Below the pieces are notes generated by a model. That model was not told the DNA's origin. It saw only the letters and a list, made by a program, of their open reading frames with translations, and did no database searches. A stretch of 64,000 nt of DNA from Tillandsia leiboldiana (lineage: Eukaryota > Streptophyta > Magnoliopsida > Poales > Bromeliaceae), in assembly GCA_029204045.2 (NCBI GenBank), contig CM055063.1, positions 39,527,562 to 39,591,561 on the forward strand. The letters run 5' to 3'. This document shows, piece by piece, positions 46,615 through 58,400 of this stretch (its first letter is position 1; each line of letters begins with the position of its first letter). The position numbers and the translations under genes are program-made.

Positions 46615-47086
46615 TGTCACGCCCCGGGGTCGAACCTGCGACCCGGGCTCGCCAACAGACCCGCCGTCTGTGCGGAAACTGCCGCACAGACGAAGCGTCT
46701 AACCTGCAAGAAGGGATCTAGCCATACAAGTATCAGAGCAAAGGAGAAGCAACACTAAAAGGAAGTGAACTGCATACAAGAGTCACTAAGTACATAATCC
46801 AGGTACAACATCCGCTACTTCCCAAAAAGGGGTACAACACCACTAACAGATACAAAAGTGGGAACCAAAAACACCCGAGTAGCTCTACCTGACACTACAG
46901 ACCCAAACGGCACTAGTCGGCCAAGCCCTTGCCGCGGTCGGAAGACTCCGCACGAACCGACCCAGAAGCGGCCGCCTCAGAAGCACCTGCCACACACAGC
47001 GGGTGTGAGATCAACTGAAAAGTCAGATCTCAGTGGGTACCGGTATCCAATCCACGGTAACCCACCAAGCCCCCTGGAAGTAAAGC

Positions 47087-47124
<38 letters not shown>

Positions 47125-49289
47125 ATACAGAAAGGAAAGCTGTAAATACATCTATCACTGTATGCAGTAATGCAATGCAATATGAAAGGACATCTAAAAA
47201 TCATCCACGATGACCACCCGCTCATGCCATTTCTCCCGCAGCCACCTGGTAACTCGGCCAGGGGCGAACTCACGCCTGGTATCTCGGCCAGGAAAACCCA
47301 CCCGGTAGCTCGGCCAGGGCAACCCACCTCCTGGTAACTCAGCCAGGGAACAAAGCTTCCCGGTAACTCGGCCGGGAGAAACACCCTCCTGGTAACTCAG
47401 CCAGGGGCGTCGAATACCGCTGTGTATCCCAGAACGCACTCCTAAGAGCATAACTCGTGTCTTGGTCGGAATCATAACCATCGACTCACACGGCTGCTGC
47501 GCACTTACCTGACATTCCAAGGACCCATCACCCTTGCATTTGCAAGTCAAATGGACATTCAGTAGCACTCTCGGAGGAAACCAACCCACCTGCGAAGAGG
47601 TCGCAAAATCGTGCGCCAATAGAAGTCCCGGTGCGATCCTACAGCTAGAAGTAATACAACGCGCACCGCCGACCTCGCTATCGGGCCATCACTAAGTCAT
47701 ACTGCAAAATCGGAGAAAACCGGGGTCAGAAGGAAAACCCTAGATAACGATCCGCCCTCAAACGGCGGAAAACCCAACCAGCGACGACGAGCGTCGGGCG
47801 TGTGGCGCGGAAAGCCCATCGCACCCACGCCGCGGCGCGCGGCCGGGCCGCAGCCCGCGCGGCAACAGCGCTGCCCGCGGCCGCACGGCACAAGGCCGCC
47901 CGCGCGGCCTGGCAGGCCCGCCGCGGCAACTAGGCCGCCCGCGCGGCCTGGCAGGCCCGCGCGCCTTGCGCGCGGCCTGCAGGCCCCGCCGCGGCCCCAG
48001 GGCGCCCGCGCGGCCTGGCAGGCCCGCGCGCCTTGCGCGCGGCCTGCAGGGCCCGCCGCGGCACCAGGGCCGCGGCACCAGGGCCTGCAGGGCCCGCCGC
48101 GGCACCAGGGGCCCGCGGCACTGCGCGCGCACCGCAGTGCCGCGCGCGGCCCGCGCGGGGCCCGCGGCACTGCGCGCGGCCCGCGCAGTGCCCGCGGCAC
48201 TGCGCACGCACCGCAGTGCCGCGCGCGGCCCGCGCGGGGCCCGCGGCACTGCGCGCGGTCCGCGCAGTGCCCGCGGCACTGCGCACGCACCGCAGTGCCG
48301 CGCGCGGCCCGCGCGGGGCCCGCGGCACTGCGCGCGGTCCGCGCAGTGCCCGCGGCACTGCGCACGCACCGCACACCCCCCCCCCCCTTGCGGGGCGCCC
48401 AGGGGCCGCTGCGGCCTGGCGCTCCGCTGCACGACCACAGCGGCAGGGCACCTGCTGCGCGTGGCGCTCCTGCGCGCACGCGCAGCGGCGCCTGCCGCGA
48501 GCAGCGCCCCAGCCCGGCCGCCGGCGCCCTGCTGCTCAATGTGGCAGCAGGCCGCGCGCCTGCGCGCGACGAGCATGCGCGCACGCGCAGCCCCAGCCCA
48601 CTCAGATCGCGCCGCCGCAAATGCGCAAGCGGCGCGAGTAGCGCACCGCCTCGGCACTCAGCCCACACGACGCAGCGCAGAAGAAAAGAAAGCAAATAAA
48701 AGGAGAGGAGAGGAGAAGCCAAAACCCACATGCAACAATAACGAAACACCAACCTTGTTATTGTCGGCCCGCAAGCTCCGCTCGACTCCACGCCGTCGCA
48801 GCGAGGGAAAAAAAAACAAGTCCAAGAACCCTCCTCCAACTCCTCTTCTTCTTCCTCTTCTTCCTCACCCTTTGCTTCAGACCACAAAAAGAAAGGCAGG
48901 GAGGTGAGTGGTGAGGTGGTTCGAGAGAGAGAGAGTGAGAGGGAGTTAAATAAAAGGAGAAAGGAAATAAATTTCCCACCTACTCCCTCTTACTAATTAA
49001 TTAGCTCCAGCCAGCCAATTAATTAGCACTCCCCCCCCCCCCAGTCAGCACCACTCTCTCCACCACAGCACTAAGGAAACAAAATCACTTAATCAAATTA
49101 AGGAAAATTAAATGAATAAAATAATCAATAGGGTCACGATAACTCACTTTTTGACCCCGGCACCTCCGCCGCCGCCCGGAACCACCCGAACCCCGCTGTA
49201 AAACAAAAGTACACGCGCTCACGCCTTTTTCCCGCAAAAAGGCTCGCCGGTGGAGTCAGAAAGCTCATCACAAAAACCGGTACTCTACA
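46615..49289 (-). repeat. 3' LTR of the outer Tekay-like element (2675 bp)
   Basis: Bounded by TGTCACGCCCC at 46615 and the reverse complement of TGTAGAGTACCGG at 49289. It contains the terminal hairpin, (TAGA)n/(TATC)n microsatellite (about 47089-47123), hairpin array (47245-47406), a GC-rich array with three 79-bp units (48132-48368), a TC-rich tract and a TATTTAA box (48952-48946, minus strand). It is shorter than the inner LTRs mainly through fewer 79-bp units. Confidence 0.93.
47245..47406 (-). other. Hairpin array, six units (outer 3' LTR)
   Basis: Six short stem-loops of the form CCYGG-YYGAGNTA-CCRGG on the minus strand, the same array as 54408-54571. Confidence 0.75.
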
Positions 49290-49303
49290 CTCTCCCCCCC
49301 TTC
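49290..49303 (-). other. Polypurine tract, outer element
   Basis: The minus strand reads GAAGGGGGGGAGAG just before the LTR start. Confidence 0.88.
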
Positions 49304-49340
49304 AAACGGTTTCGACCTCGAAACCCCAAAAGCTCAAAAG

Positions 49341-52300
49341 TCAGGAGGGGGCCTCAAATAAGTGCGGGTAGGTAGTCTTCAACTCATCCTCGGGCTCCCA
49401 CGTAGCCTCTCTCTCATCATGGTGGCTCCACAATACCTTCACATAAGGTATGACCCGACTTCGCAATTCTCTCGTCTCTCGAGCAAGAATTCGAATCGGG
49501 CGCTCGCGGAAATGCAGCTCCTCGTCCAGCTCCAAAGCAGTGAAGTCCACAATGTGAGAGGGATCATAGACATACCTCCTCAAAACTGACACATGAAAAA
49601 CATCATGAGTACCGGCTAGCCGCGGCGGTAGAGCAACACGATAGGCGACAGGTCCCACACGCTCTAGAACTTCAAAAGGGCCAATAAAACGCGGGCTCAA
49701 CTTCCCGCGCACCCCAAAGCGCCGAATCCCTCGAGAGGGCGAGACTTTCAAAAACACATGGTCTCCCACCAGAAACACTAAGTCTCGCCTCCTTTTGTCG
49801 GCGTAGCTCTTTTGTCGGCTCTGAGCAGTGACCAAGTGGCGCCGCACAACCTTAACTTTCTCCTCAGCCTCCAAGAGCAAGTCAGGCCCCAAGGTTTTTC
49901 TTTCACCCACATCGCTCCAACAAAGAGGCGATCGACACTTCCTACCATACAACGCTTCAAAGGGCGCCATCTTGATACTCGCCTGGAAGCTATTGTTGTA
50001 GGCGAACTCTGCAAGTTTCAAGTGTCGATCCCAACTGCCACTAAAACTCAGGACACAAGCTCTCAACATGTCCTCCAAGGTCTGAATCGTCCGCTCAGAC
50101 TGTCCGTCGGTCTGTGGGTGAAAGGCAGTGCTGAACTGAAGCTGGGTCCCCATAGCAGTCTGCAAGCTCCTCCAAAACTGAGAGGTAAACCTGGGATCCC
50201 TATCCGATACAATAGAAGCTGGCACTCCATGAAGCCTCACGATCTCGTCAAGGTATAACTGTGCTAATCTCTCCAAGGCCCAACCTGACTGAATCGGCAG
50301 AAAATGAGCAGATTTAGTCAACCGGTCAACGATCACCCAAATGGCATCGGCTCCTCCCTGAGTCCTCGGCAGGCCCACAATAAAGTCCATGGTGACACAC
50401 TCCCACTTCCACTCAGGGATTGGTAGGCTTTGCAACTTGCCAGCAGGAACCTGATGTTCCGCTTTAACCTGTTGGCAAGTTAGACAACGAGCCACAAACC
50501 TACCAACATCCCTCTTCAAGCCCTGCCACCAAAACTGAGTCTTCAAATCCCTATACATCTTAGTCCCCCCAGGATGGAGGGTGTAAGGTGTATAGTGAGC
50601 CTCCCTCAGGATCAGCTCTCTAATATCCACATCCGCCGGTACACAAATGCGGTCCCTGTACCTGAGTACTCCTGCGACATCCACAGAAAAGTCCCCGCTC
50701 TGACCAAGCTGCATCTGGTCTCGAATCCTGAGAAGATAGGGGTCCCCACTCTGCTTCTCTCTAATCCGGTCCAGTAGAGTGGGCTGCAAGACCATAGACA
50801 TAAGTCTTGCCGAAACCCCCGGGGACACAACCTCTATATCCAAACTCCTCAGCTGCTCTCTCAGTGGTCTCTGCTGGGTAATAAGCATACTCAAGGTCTG
50901 CCCTGCTCGCCTGCTCAAAGCATCCGCGACCACGTTAGCCTTGCCGGGATGATAGAGAATGCTCAAGTCAAAGTCCTTCAGTAACTCAAGCCACCGGCGC
51001 TGCCTCAGGTTGAGTTCCTTCTGGGTAAATAGGTACTTCAAACTCTGATGATCGGTAAAAATCTCACAGCGCTCGCCATACAAATAGTGCCGCCAGAGCT
51101 TCAAGGCAAAAACCACAGCAGCGAGCTCAAGGTCATGGGTAGGGTAATTCCTCTCATAGTCCTTTAACTGGCGAGAAGCATAGGCAATCACCCTCCCATG
51201 TTGCATCAACACGCAACCAAGGCCGCTGTGGGAGGCATCACTGTAAACCACATACCCCTCTCCCATAACCGGTAGTGCAAGAACTGGAGCTGAAATCAAC
51301 CTCTGCTTCAAATCCTCGAAGCTTTGCTGGCATTGCTCTGTCCAAACAAATTTTACCCCTTTCTTGGTCAACTTGGTGAGGGGAGAAGAGAGCTTCGCAA
51401 AGCCCTCAACAAAACGACGGTAGTAGCCCGCAAGGCCCACGAAGCTCCGAATCTCTGTCACCGTCGTAGGTCTAGGCCAATCCCGAACCGAAGCTATCTT
51501 TGCCGGGTCCACTGCCACTCCTGCGGCTGAAACAATATGGCCAAGAAAAGAAACCTCCCGAAGCCAAAAGGCGCACTTCTTTAACTTCGCATACAGCTTT
51601 TTCTCCCTCAGAAGCTGCAGCACTAACCTCAAGTGCTCCTCGTGCTCAAGGTCGCTACGGGAGTAAATCAGGATGTCATCAATAAAAACCACCACGAAAC
51701 GGTCCAAGTACGGTTGAAAGACTCGGTTCATCAAATCCATGAACGCCGCCGGGGCATTCGTCAAACCAAAAGGTAGCACTGTAAACTCGTAATGCCCATA
51801 CCGAGATCGGAACGCCGTCTTGGACACATCCTCGGCCCTCACCCTCAGCTGGTGGTAACCGGACTGCAGATCTATCTTCGAGAAAACCGTGGCTCCCTGA
51901 AGCTGATCAAATAAATCATCAATCCGAGGAAGTGGATACTTGTTCTTGACGGTCACTTTATTCAATTCCCTGTAGTCCACACAAAGCCTAAGTGACCCGT
52001 CCTTTTTCTTCACAAAAAGAATCGGGGCTCCCCAAGGAGAAACACTAGGACGCACAAACCCGCGATCCAAGAGATCCTGAAGCTGAGCCTTTAACTCTCT
52101 CAATTCTGCTGGTGCCATTCTGTAGGGTGCCTTAGAGATTGGCGTGGTTCCAGGGACCACGTCAATCACGAACTCAATCTCTCGATCCGGCGGCATAGTC
52201 GATAGCTCGGGAGGAAACACATCTGGATACTCTCGGACGATAGGAATGTCCTCGAGTCCAGGCATCGCCGAAGGCGCCTCAACAACAGTGGCCAAGAAGG

Positions 52301-52393
52301 CAACACAACCATGACTCATCAGCTGTCGGGCTCTAGCAGAAGAGATCGTCGCCGCAAACAGCGTACTCTGACAACCTCTGAACACATACTCCT
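49341..52393 (-). pseudogene. pol: Outer Tekay-like pol 3' part: end of protease region, RT, RNase H, integrase, chromodomain
   Basis: An open frame of about 1017 codons. Order: a short post-protease linker; reverse transcriptase (LCVDYRELNK, SKIDLQSGYHQ, FIDD); RNase H (VYSDASHSGLG; LAAVVFALKLWRHYL); integrase (zinc finger HYTPYTLHPGG...CLTCQQVK; core TMDFIVG, SDRDPRF, QSERTIQ); and a C-terminal chromodomain-like tail (RPIRILARETRELR...VLWSHHDEREATWEPED) ending near YPHLFEAPS. Chromodomains steer chromovirus integration to heterochromatin. The 5' end is cut at 52393 by the inner LTR; the 12 residues that extend the frame to 52433 come from that LTR and are not native. Confidence 0.93.
52389..52393 (+). 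other. Target-site duplication CTCCT, left copy
   Basis: CTCCT here matches CTCCT at 63078-63082 on the far side of the inner element. Removing the inner element and one copy restores continuity of the outer protease region. Confidence 0.95.
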
Positions 52394-52728
52394 TGTAGAG
52401 TACCGGTTTTTGTGATGAGCTTTCTGACTCCACCGGCGAGCCTTTTTGCGGGAAAAAGGCGTGAGCGCGTGTACTTTTGTTTTACAGCGGGGTTCGGGTG
52501 GTTCCGGGCGGCGGCGGAGGTGCCGGGGTCGAAAAGTGAGTTATCGTGACCCTATTGATTATTTTATTCATTTAATTTTCCTTAATTTGATTAAGTGATT
52601 TTGTTTCCTTAGTGCTGTGGTGGAGAGAGTGGTGCTGACTGGGGGGGGGGAGTGCTAATTAATTGGCTGGCTGGAGCTAATTAATTAGTAAGAGGGAGTA
52701 GGTGGGAAATTTATTTCCTTTCTCCTTT

Positions 52729-52735
52729 TATTTAA
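52729..52735 (+). promoter_or_regulatory. Putative TATA box of the Tekay-like LTR
   Basis: TATTTAA, followed within 15 bp by CTCCCTCTCACTCTCTCTC, a pyrimidine patch typical of plant core promoters. It is conserved at 60580-60586 and, on the minus strand, at 48952-48946. Confidence 0.5.
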
Positions 52736-53308
52736 CTCCCTCTCACTCTCTCTCTCTCGAACCACCTCACCACTCACCTCCCTGCCTTTCTTTTTGTGGT
52801 CTGAAGCAAAGGGTGGGGAAGAAGAGGAAGAAGAAGAGGAGTTGGAGGAGGGTTCTTGGACTTGTTTTTTTTTCCCTCGCTGCGACGGCGTGGAGTCGAG
52901 CGGAGCTTGCGGGCCGACAATAACAAGGTTGGTGTTTCGTTATTGTTGCATGTGGGTTTTGGCTTCTCCTCTCCTCTCCTTTTATTTGCTTTCTTTTCTT
53001 CTGCGCTGCGTCGTGTGGGCTGAGTGCCGAGGCGGTGCGCTACTCGCGCCGCTTGCGCATTTGCGGCGGCGCGATCTGAGTGGGCTGGGGCTGCGCGTGC
53101 GCGCATGCTCGTCGCGCGCAGGCGCGCGCCCTGCTGCCACATTGAGCAGCAGGGCGCCGGCGGCCGGGCTGGGGCGCTGCTCGCGGCAGGCGCCGCTGCG
53201 CGTGCGCGCAGGAGCGCCACGCGCAGCAGGTGCCCTGCCGCTGTGGTCGTGCAGCGGAGCGCCAGGCCGCAGCGGCCCCTGGGCGCCCCGCAAGGGGGGG
53301 GGTGTGCG

Positions 53309-53722
53309 GTGCGTGCGCAGTGCCGCGGGCACTGCGCGGACCGCGCGCAGTGCCGCGGGCCCCGCGCGGGCCGCGCGCGGCACTGCGGTGCGTGCGCAGT
53401 GCCGCGGGCACTGCGCGGACCGCGCGCAGTGCCGCGGGCCCCGCGCGGGCCGCGCGCGGCACTGCGGTGCGTGCGCAGTGCCGCGGGCACTGCGCGGGCC
53501 GCGCGCAGTGCCGCGGGACCCGCGCGGGCCGCGCGCGGCACTGCGGTGCGTGCGCAGTGCCGCGGGCACTGCGCGGGCCGCGCGCAGTGCCGCGGGCCCC
53601 GCGCGGGCCGCGCGCGGCACTGCGGTGCGCGCGCAGTGCCGCGGGCCCCGCGCGGGCCGCGCGCGGCACTGCGGTGCGCGCGCAGTGCCGCGGGCCCCGC
53701 GCGGGCCGCGCGCGGCACTGCG
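53309..53722 (+). repeat. 79-bp / 49-bp GC-rich tandem array (inner 5' LTR)
   Basis: Four 79-bp units start at 53309, 53388, 53467 and 53546, followed by two 49-bp units that lack an internal 30 bp. Units begin GTGCGTGCGCAGTGCCGCGG. The 3' LTR has five long and one short unit (61160-61603) and the outer LTR has three long units. Confidence 0.93.
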
Positions 53723-54407
53723 GTGCGTGCGCAGGCCGCGGGCGGCCCTGGTGCCGCGGCGGGCCCTGCAGGCCGCGCGCAAGGCGCGCGGGCCTGCCAG
53801 GCCGCGCGGGCGCCCTGGGGCCGCGGCGGGGCCTGCAGGCCGCGCGCAAGGCGCGCGGGCCTGCCAGGCCGCGCGGGCGGCCTAGTTGCCGCGGCGGGCC
53901 TGCCAGGCCGCGCGGGCGGCCTTGTGCCGTGCGGCCGCGGGCAGCGCTGTTGCCGCGCGGGCTGCGGCCCGGCCGCGCGCCGCGGCGTGGGTGCGATGGG
54001 CTTTCCGCGCCACACGCCCGACGCTCGTCGTCGCTGGTTGGGTTTTCCGCCGTTTGAGGGCGGATCGTTATCTAGGGTTTTCCTTCTGACCCCGGTTTTC
54101 TCCGATTTTGCAGTATGACTTAGTGATGGCCCGATAGCGAGGTCGGCGGTGCGCGTTGTATTACTTCTAGCTGTAGGATCGCACCGGGACTTCTATTGGC
54201 GCACGATTTTGCGACCTCTTCGCAGGTGGGTTGGTTTCCTCCGAGAGTGCTACTGAATGTCCATTTGACTTGCAAATGCAAGGGTGATGGGTCCTTGGAA
54301 TGTCAGGTAAGTGCGCAGCAGCCGTGTGAGTCGATGGTTATGATTCCGACCAAGACACGAGTTATGCTCTTAGGAGTGCGTTCTGGGATACACAGCGGTA
54401 TTCGACG

Positions 54408-54571
54408 CCCCTGGCTGAGTTACCAGGAGGGTGTTTCTCCCGGCCGAGTTACCGGGAAGCTTTGTTCCCTGGCTGAGTTACCAGGAGGTGGGTTGCCCTG
54501 GCCGAGCTACCGGGTGGGTTTTCCTGGCCGAGATACCAGGCGTGAGTTCGCCCCTGGCCGAGTTACCAGGT
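54408..54571 (+). other. Array of six stem-loops with a covarying base pair (inner 5' LTR)
   Basis: Units at 54410-54427, 54438-54457, 54466-54486, 54496-54515, 54523-54540 and 54552-54570. Each has a 5-bp stem (CCTGG/CCAGG, or CCCGG/CCGGG, or CCTGG/CCGGG) and an 8-base loop of the form YYGAGNTA. The central stem pair appears as T-A, C-G and T-G while flanks differ, which points to a conserved RNA fold in the sense transcript. Confidence 0.8.
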
Positions 54572-54690
54572 GGCTGCGGGAGAAATGGCATGAGCGGGTG
54601 GTCATCGTGGATGATTTTTAGATGTCATTTCATATTGCATTGCATTACTGCATACAGTGATAGATGTATTTACAGCTTTCCTTTCTGTAT

Positions 54691-54691
<1 letters not shown>

Positions 54692-54724
<33 letters not shown>
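54692..54724 (+). repeat. (TATC)n microsatellite in the LTR
   Basis: About eight TATC units; also at 62571-62604 and, reversed, at 47089-47123. Confidence 0.95.
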
Positions 54725-55204
54725 GCTTTACTTCCAGGGTGCTTGGTGGGTTACCGTGGATTGGATACCGGTACCCACTGAGATCTGACTTTTCAGTTGA
54801 TCTCACACCCGCCGTGTGTGGCAGGTGCTTCTGAGGCGGCCGCTTCTGGGTCGGTTCGTGCGGAGTCTTCCGACCGCGGCAAGGGCTTGGCCGACTAGTG
54901 CCGTTTGGGTCTGTAGTGTCAGGTAGAGCTACTCGGGTGTTTTTGGTTCCCACTTTTGTATCTGTTAGTGGTGTTGTACCCCTTTTTGGGAAGTAGCGGA
55001 TGTTGTACCTGGATTATGTACTTAGTGACTCTTGTATGCAGTTCACTTCCTTTTAGTGTTGCTTCTCCTTTGCTCTGATACTTGTATGGCTAGATCCCTT
55101 CTTGCAGGTTAGACGCTTCGTCTGTGCGGCAGTTTCCGCACAGACGGCGGGTCTGTTGGCGAGCCCGGGTCGCAGGTTCGACCCCGGGGCGTGACAGATT
55201 AAGG

Positions 55205-55217
55205 TGGTATCAGAGCC
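55205..55217 (+). other. Primer-binding site (initiator Met tRNA), inner element
   Basis: TGGTATCAGAGCC, eight bases after the LTR end at 55196. Confidence 0.94.
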
Positions 55218-55495
55218 TAGGTGTTTAGGTCTTTGGGGACTTAGGGACCCTAGGCTTTTGGGGCAGTTGTGTGACTGCCGTGAGAGTTTGGTGGTAGCGA
55301 GAGTCTTGGTTGTGTTGTGACTCCCCCGGGATTTCGGGCGAGTGACTTTACATGTTAGCTCTCTAAAGTAGTTCTGTTGGCTGCAGACAACACAACACTT
55401 TAGAGCTGGAAACATGTTTTGGACTCTCGCTGGCTTTGAGTTGTGAGGTTTTGGTTCTCTGACACCCTGTTTTTCCCTTGTCGCAGTTGCCTGAC

Positions 55496-58400
55496 ATGCC
55501 TCCTAGACGTCGTGTAGCGACGAGGGCGCACTCCGCGTCGGAGGACAGGCCCGAGCGGGAGGAGGCTGCGCAGGGTGAGGTTCTTGAGCTGCGGGCCCAA
55601 GTGGCCCAGTTGACTGAGGCGTTGCGGCGCCAGGAGGAGGCTGCCAAACGCCATGAGGAAAACTTGGAGCGGATGATGAGGTTATTTGAGCAGAGGACAT
55701 CGGCGGCACCACCAGCTGCGACTTCGTCGACCTCGTCACAGATTGTCCCACTGACGGAGGCAGAGCAGAGGGAGCTCACAGACCGACTAGCTTATGTCAG
55801 CCAGTTCCGTCCTCCACGTTTTGCCGGGCAGAGTACTGAGCCACGGGAAGTAGAAAACTGGATTTCTGCTATCGAAAAGTTGTTCGAGAACCTGTTCGTT
55901 AAGGAGCAGCATCAGGTGTTCATAGCCACTCACTTTCTGGAGGGAGACGCCGAGACCTGGTGGCGTCGGGTCCGACCGGTTGGACCGCCGGGATCTCAGT
56001 TGATGTCTTGGCAGGATTTCCGTGCTTTGCTACTCGGGGCTTACTTTCCCGATAGCGCAAAGCATAAGTTAGAGGGGGATCTTCGCCGACTGCAGCAGGG
56101 CAGTCGGCCTCTTCCTGACTATATTCGAGAGTTCCAGAGACTTTTGAGCAGTGTACCGCATGTTGCCCCTGACGAGGCTCAGCGCGTGGATTTATTTGAG
56201 AGGGGGCTTCACCCTGATATCTATCACCTTGTTCACGCACACCGATCTCCCACACTTGACGCAGCCATGGAGCATGCACGGTGGGTCTCTCGGGGGAGGG
56301 TGATCATGGCGGAGAGGGGCGGAGCGCCTGGGAGTAGTTCCGGTGAGAAGCGCTCCGCACCGCAGGACCTTGGGCAGACGAGCAGGCCGAGGCCCCCGAG
56401 ACCGCCAGAGACACCGTCTCGGGGCCGCGGGACCCAGAGGAGACAGAAATCGGGGGGCTCCCGATCTTCTAGGCGGCAGCAGCAGCAGCAGATTCGCGCG
56501 GATAGCTGTGTGATTTGTGGCGGGCCCCACGCCCCTCAGCAGTGTGATCAGCGACAGGGCCGGTGTTACCGGTGTGGACAGGCAGGGCACAGGTCATGGT
56601 CTTGTCCTTCAGCTGGGGCATCAGCAGCTTCGGCAGTTCCGGCACTTCCTCCACCGCCCTATCAGACGGGCGGATCTTCGGCAGGCGCTGGCCAGGTGGA
56701 CAGGGCCACTTCGACGCGGCAGTCTGACAGACGACCACCCTCGAGCGGCAGGGTGTACACCGCCCAGGTTGATGATGTGGAGGCAGCGGGCCACGTGGTG
56801 GCAGGTATTATCCTTATTTCCTCTACTCGCACTAGAGCCTTATTTGATACAGGAGCATCTCATTCATTCATCAGTAGGACATTTGCATTCATGCATGGGC
56901 TAGAGGTAGGACTATTGCCTTGTGCTCTTGAGGTTCAGGTACCCGATCATGTTCTACACGTTGATGAGTGTTGTTGGTCCTGCCCTGTGCAGTTAGGGCC
57001 TTGGATTTTACCTGTAGATCTTTTGGCCCTTCGCCAGCTTCAGGATTTTGATGTAGTTTTGGGGATGGATTGGTTGACTCGGTACTACGCTGCTATCGAT
57101 TGTCGGGCGAGGACTGTGACCCTCAGGGAGCCGGATCAGGAGGAGTATGTGTTCAGAGGTTGTCAGAGTACGCTGTTTGCGGCGACGATCTCTTCTGCTA
57201 GAGCCCGACAGCTGATGAGTCATGGTTGTGTTGCCTTCTTGGCCACTGTTGTTGAGGCGCCTTCGGCGATGCCTGGACTCGAGGACATTCCTATCGTCCG
57301 AGAGTATCCAGATGTGTTTCCTCCCGAGCTATCGACTATGCCGCCGGATCGAGAGATTGAGTTCGTGATTGACGTGGTCCCTGGAACCACGCCAATCTCT
57401 AAGGCACCCTACAGAATGGCACCAGCAGAATTGAGAGAGTTAAAGGCTCAGCTTCAGGATCTCTTGGATCGCGGGTTTGTGCGTCCTAGTGTTTCTCCTT
57501 GGGGAGCCCCGATTCTTTTTGTGAAGAAAAAGGACGGGTCACTTAGGCTTTGTGTGGACTACAGGGAATTGAATAAAGTGACCGTCAAGAACAAGTATCC
57601 ACTTCCTCGGATTGATGATTTATTTGATCAGCTTCAGGGAGCCACGGTTTTCTCGAAGATAGATCTGCAGTCCGGTTACCACCAGCTGAGGGTGAGGGCC
57701 GAGGATGTGTCCAAGACGGCGTTCCGATCTCGGTATGGGCATTACGAGTTTACAGTGCTACCTTTTGGTTTGACGAATGCCCCGGCGGCGTTCATGGATT
57801 TGATGAACCGAGTCTTTCAACCGTACTTGGACCGTTTCGTGGTGGTTTTTATTGATGACATCCTGATTTACTCCCGTAGCGACCTTGAGCACGAGGAGCA
57901 CTTGAGGTTAGTGCTGCAGCTTCTGAGGGAGAAAAAGCTGTATGCGAAGTTAAAGAAGTGCGCCTTTTGGCTTCGGGAGGTTTCTTTTCTTGGCCATATT
58001 GTTTCAGCCGCAGGAGTGGCAGTGGACCCGGCAAAGATAGCTTCGGTTCGGGATTGGCCTAGACCTACGACGGTGACAGAGATTCGGAGCTTCGTGGGCC
58101 TTGCGGGCTACTACCGTCGTTTTGTTGAGGGCTTTGCGAAGCTCTCTTCTCCCCTCACCAAGTTGACCAAGAAAGGGGTAAAATTTGTTTGGACAGAGCA
58201 ATGCCAGCAAAGCTTCGAGGATTTGAAGCAGAGGTTGATTTCAGCTCCAGTTCTTGCACTACCGGTTATGGGAGAGGGGTATGTGGTTTACAGTGATGCC
58301 TCCCACAGCGGCCTTGGTTGCGTGTTGATGCAACATGGGAGGGTGATTGCCTATGCTTCTCGCCAGTTAAAGGACTATGAGAGGAATTACCCTACCCATG

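Larger units (their letters stand above)
52394..55196 (+). repeat. 5' LTR of the inner Tekay-like element (2803 bp)
   Basis: TGTAGAGTACCGG...GGGGCGTGACA. Landmarks: TATTTAA box 52729-52735 followed by a TC-rich initiator-like tract; GC-rich 79/49-bp array 53309-53722; six hairpins 54408-54571; (TATC)n 54692-54724; terminal self-complementary CCCGGGTCG...CGACCCCGGGG. The large frames in the GC-rich part occur on both strands and are not genes. Confidence 0.95.

Noticed and set aside
52394..52433. N-terminal 12 residues of the long minus-strand pol frame
   Set aside because: They are translated from the inner LTR, not from the outer element.
52774..54015. Frames of 270-420 residues on both strands in the GC-rich LTR cores (also 47697-48907 and 60625-61999)
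   Set aside because: They are mutually overlapping Ala/Arg/Pro/Gly-rich translations of a 79-bp repeat in all frames. The unit is not a multiple of three, and repeat-number changes do not preserve any frame.
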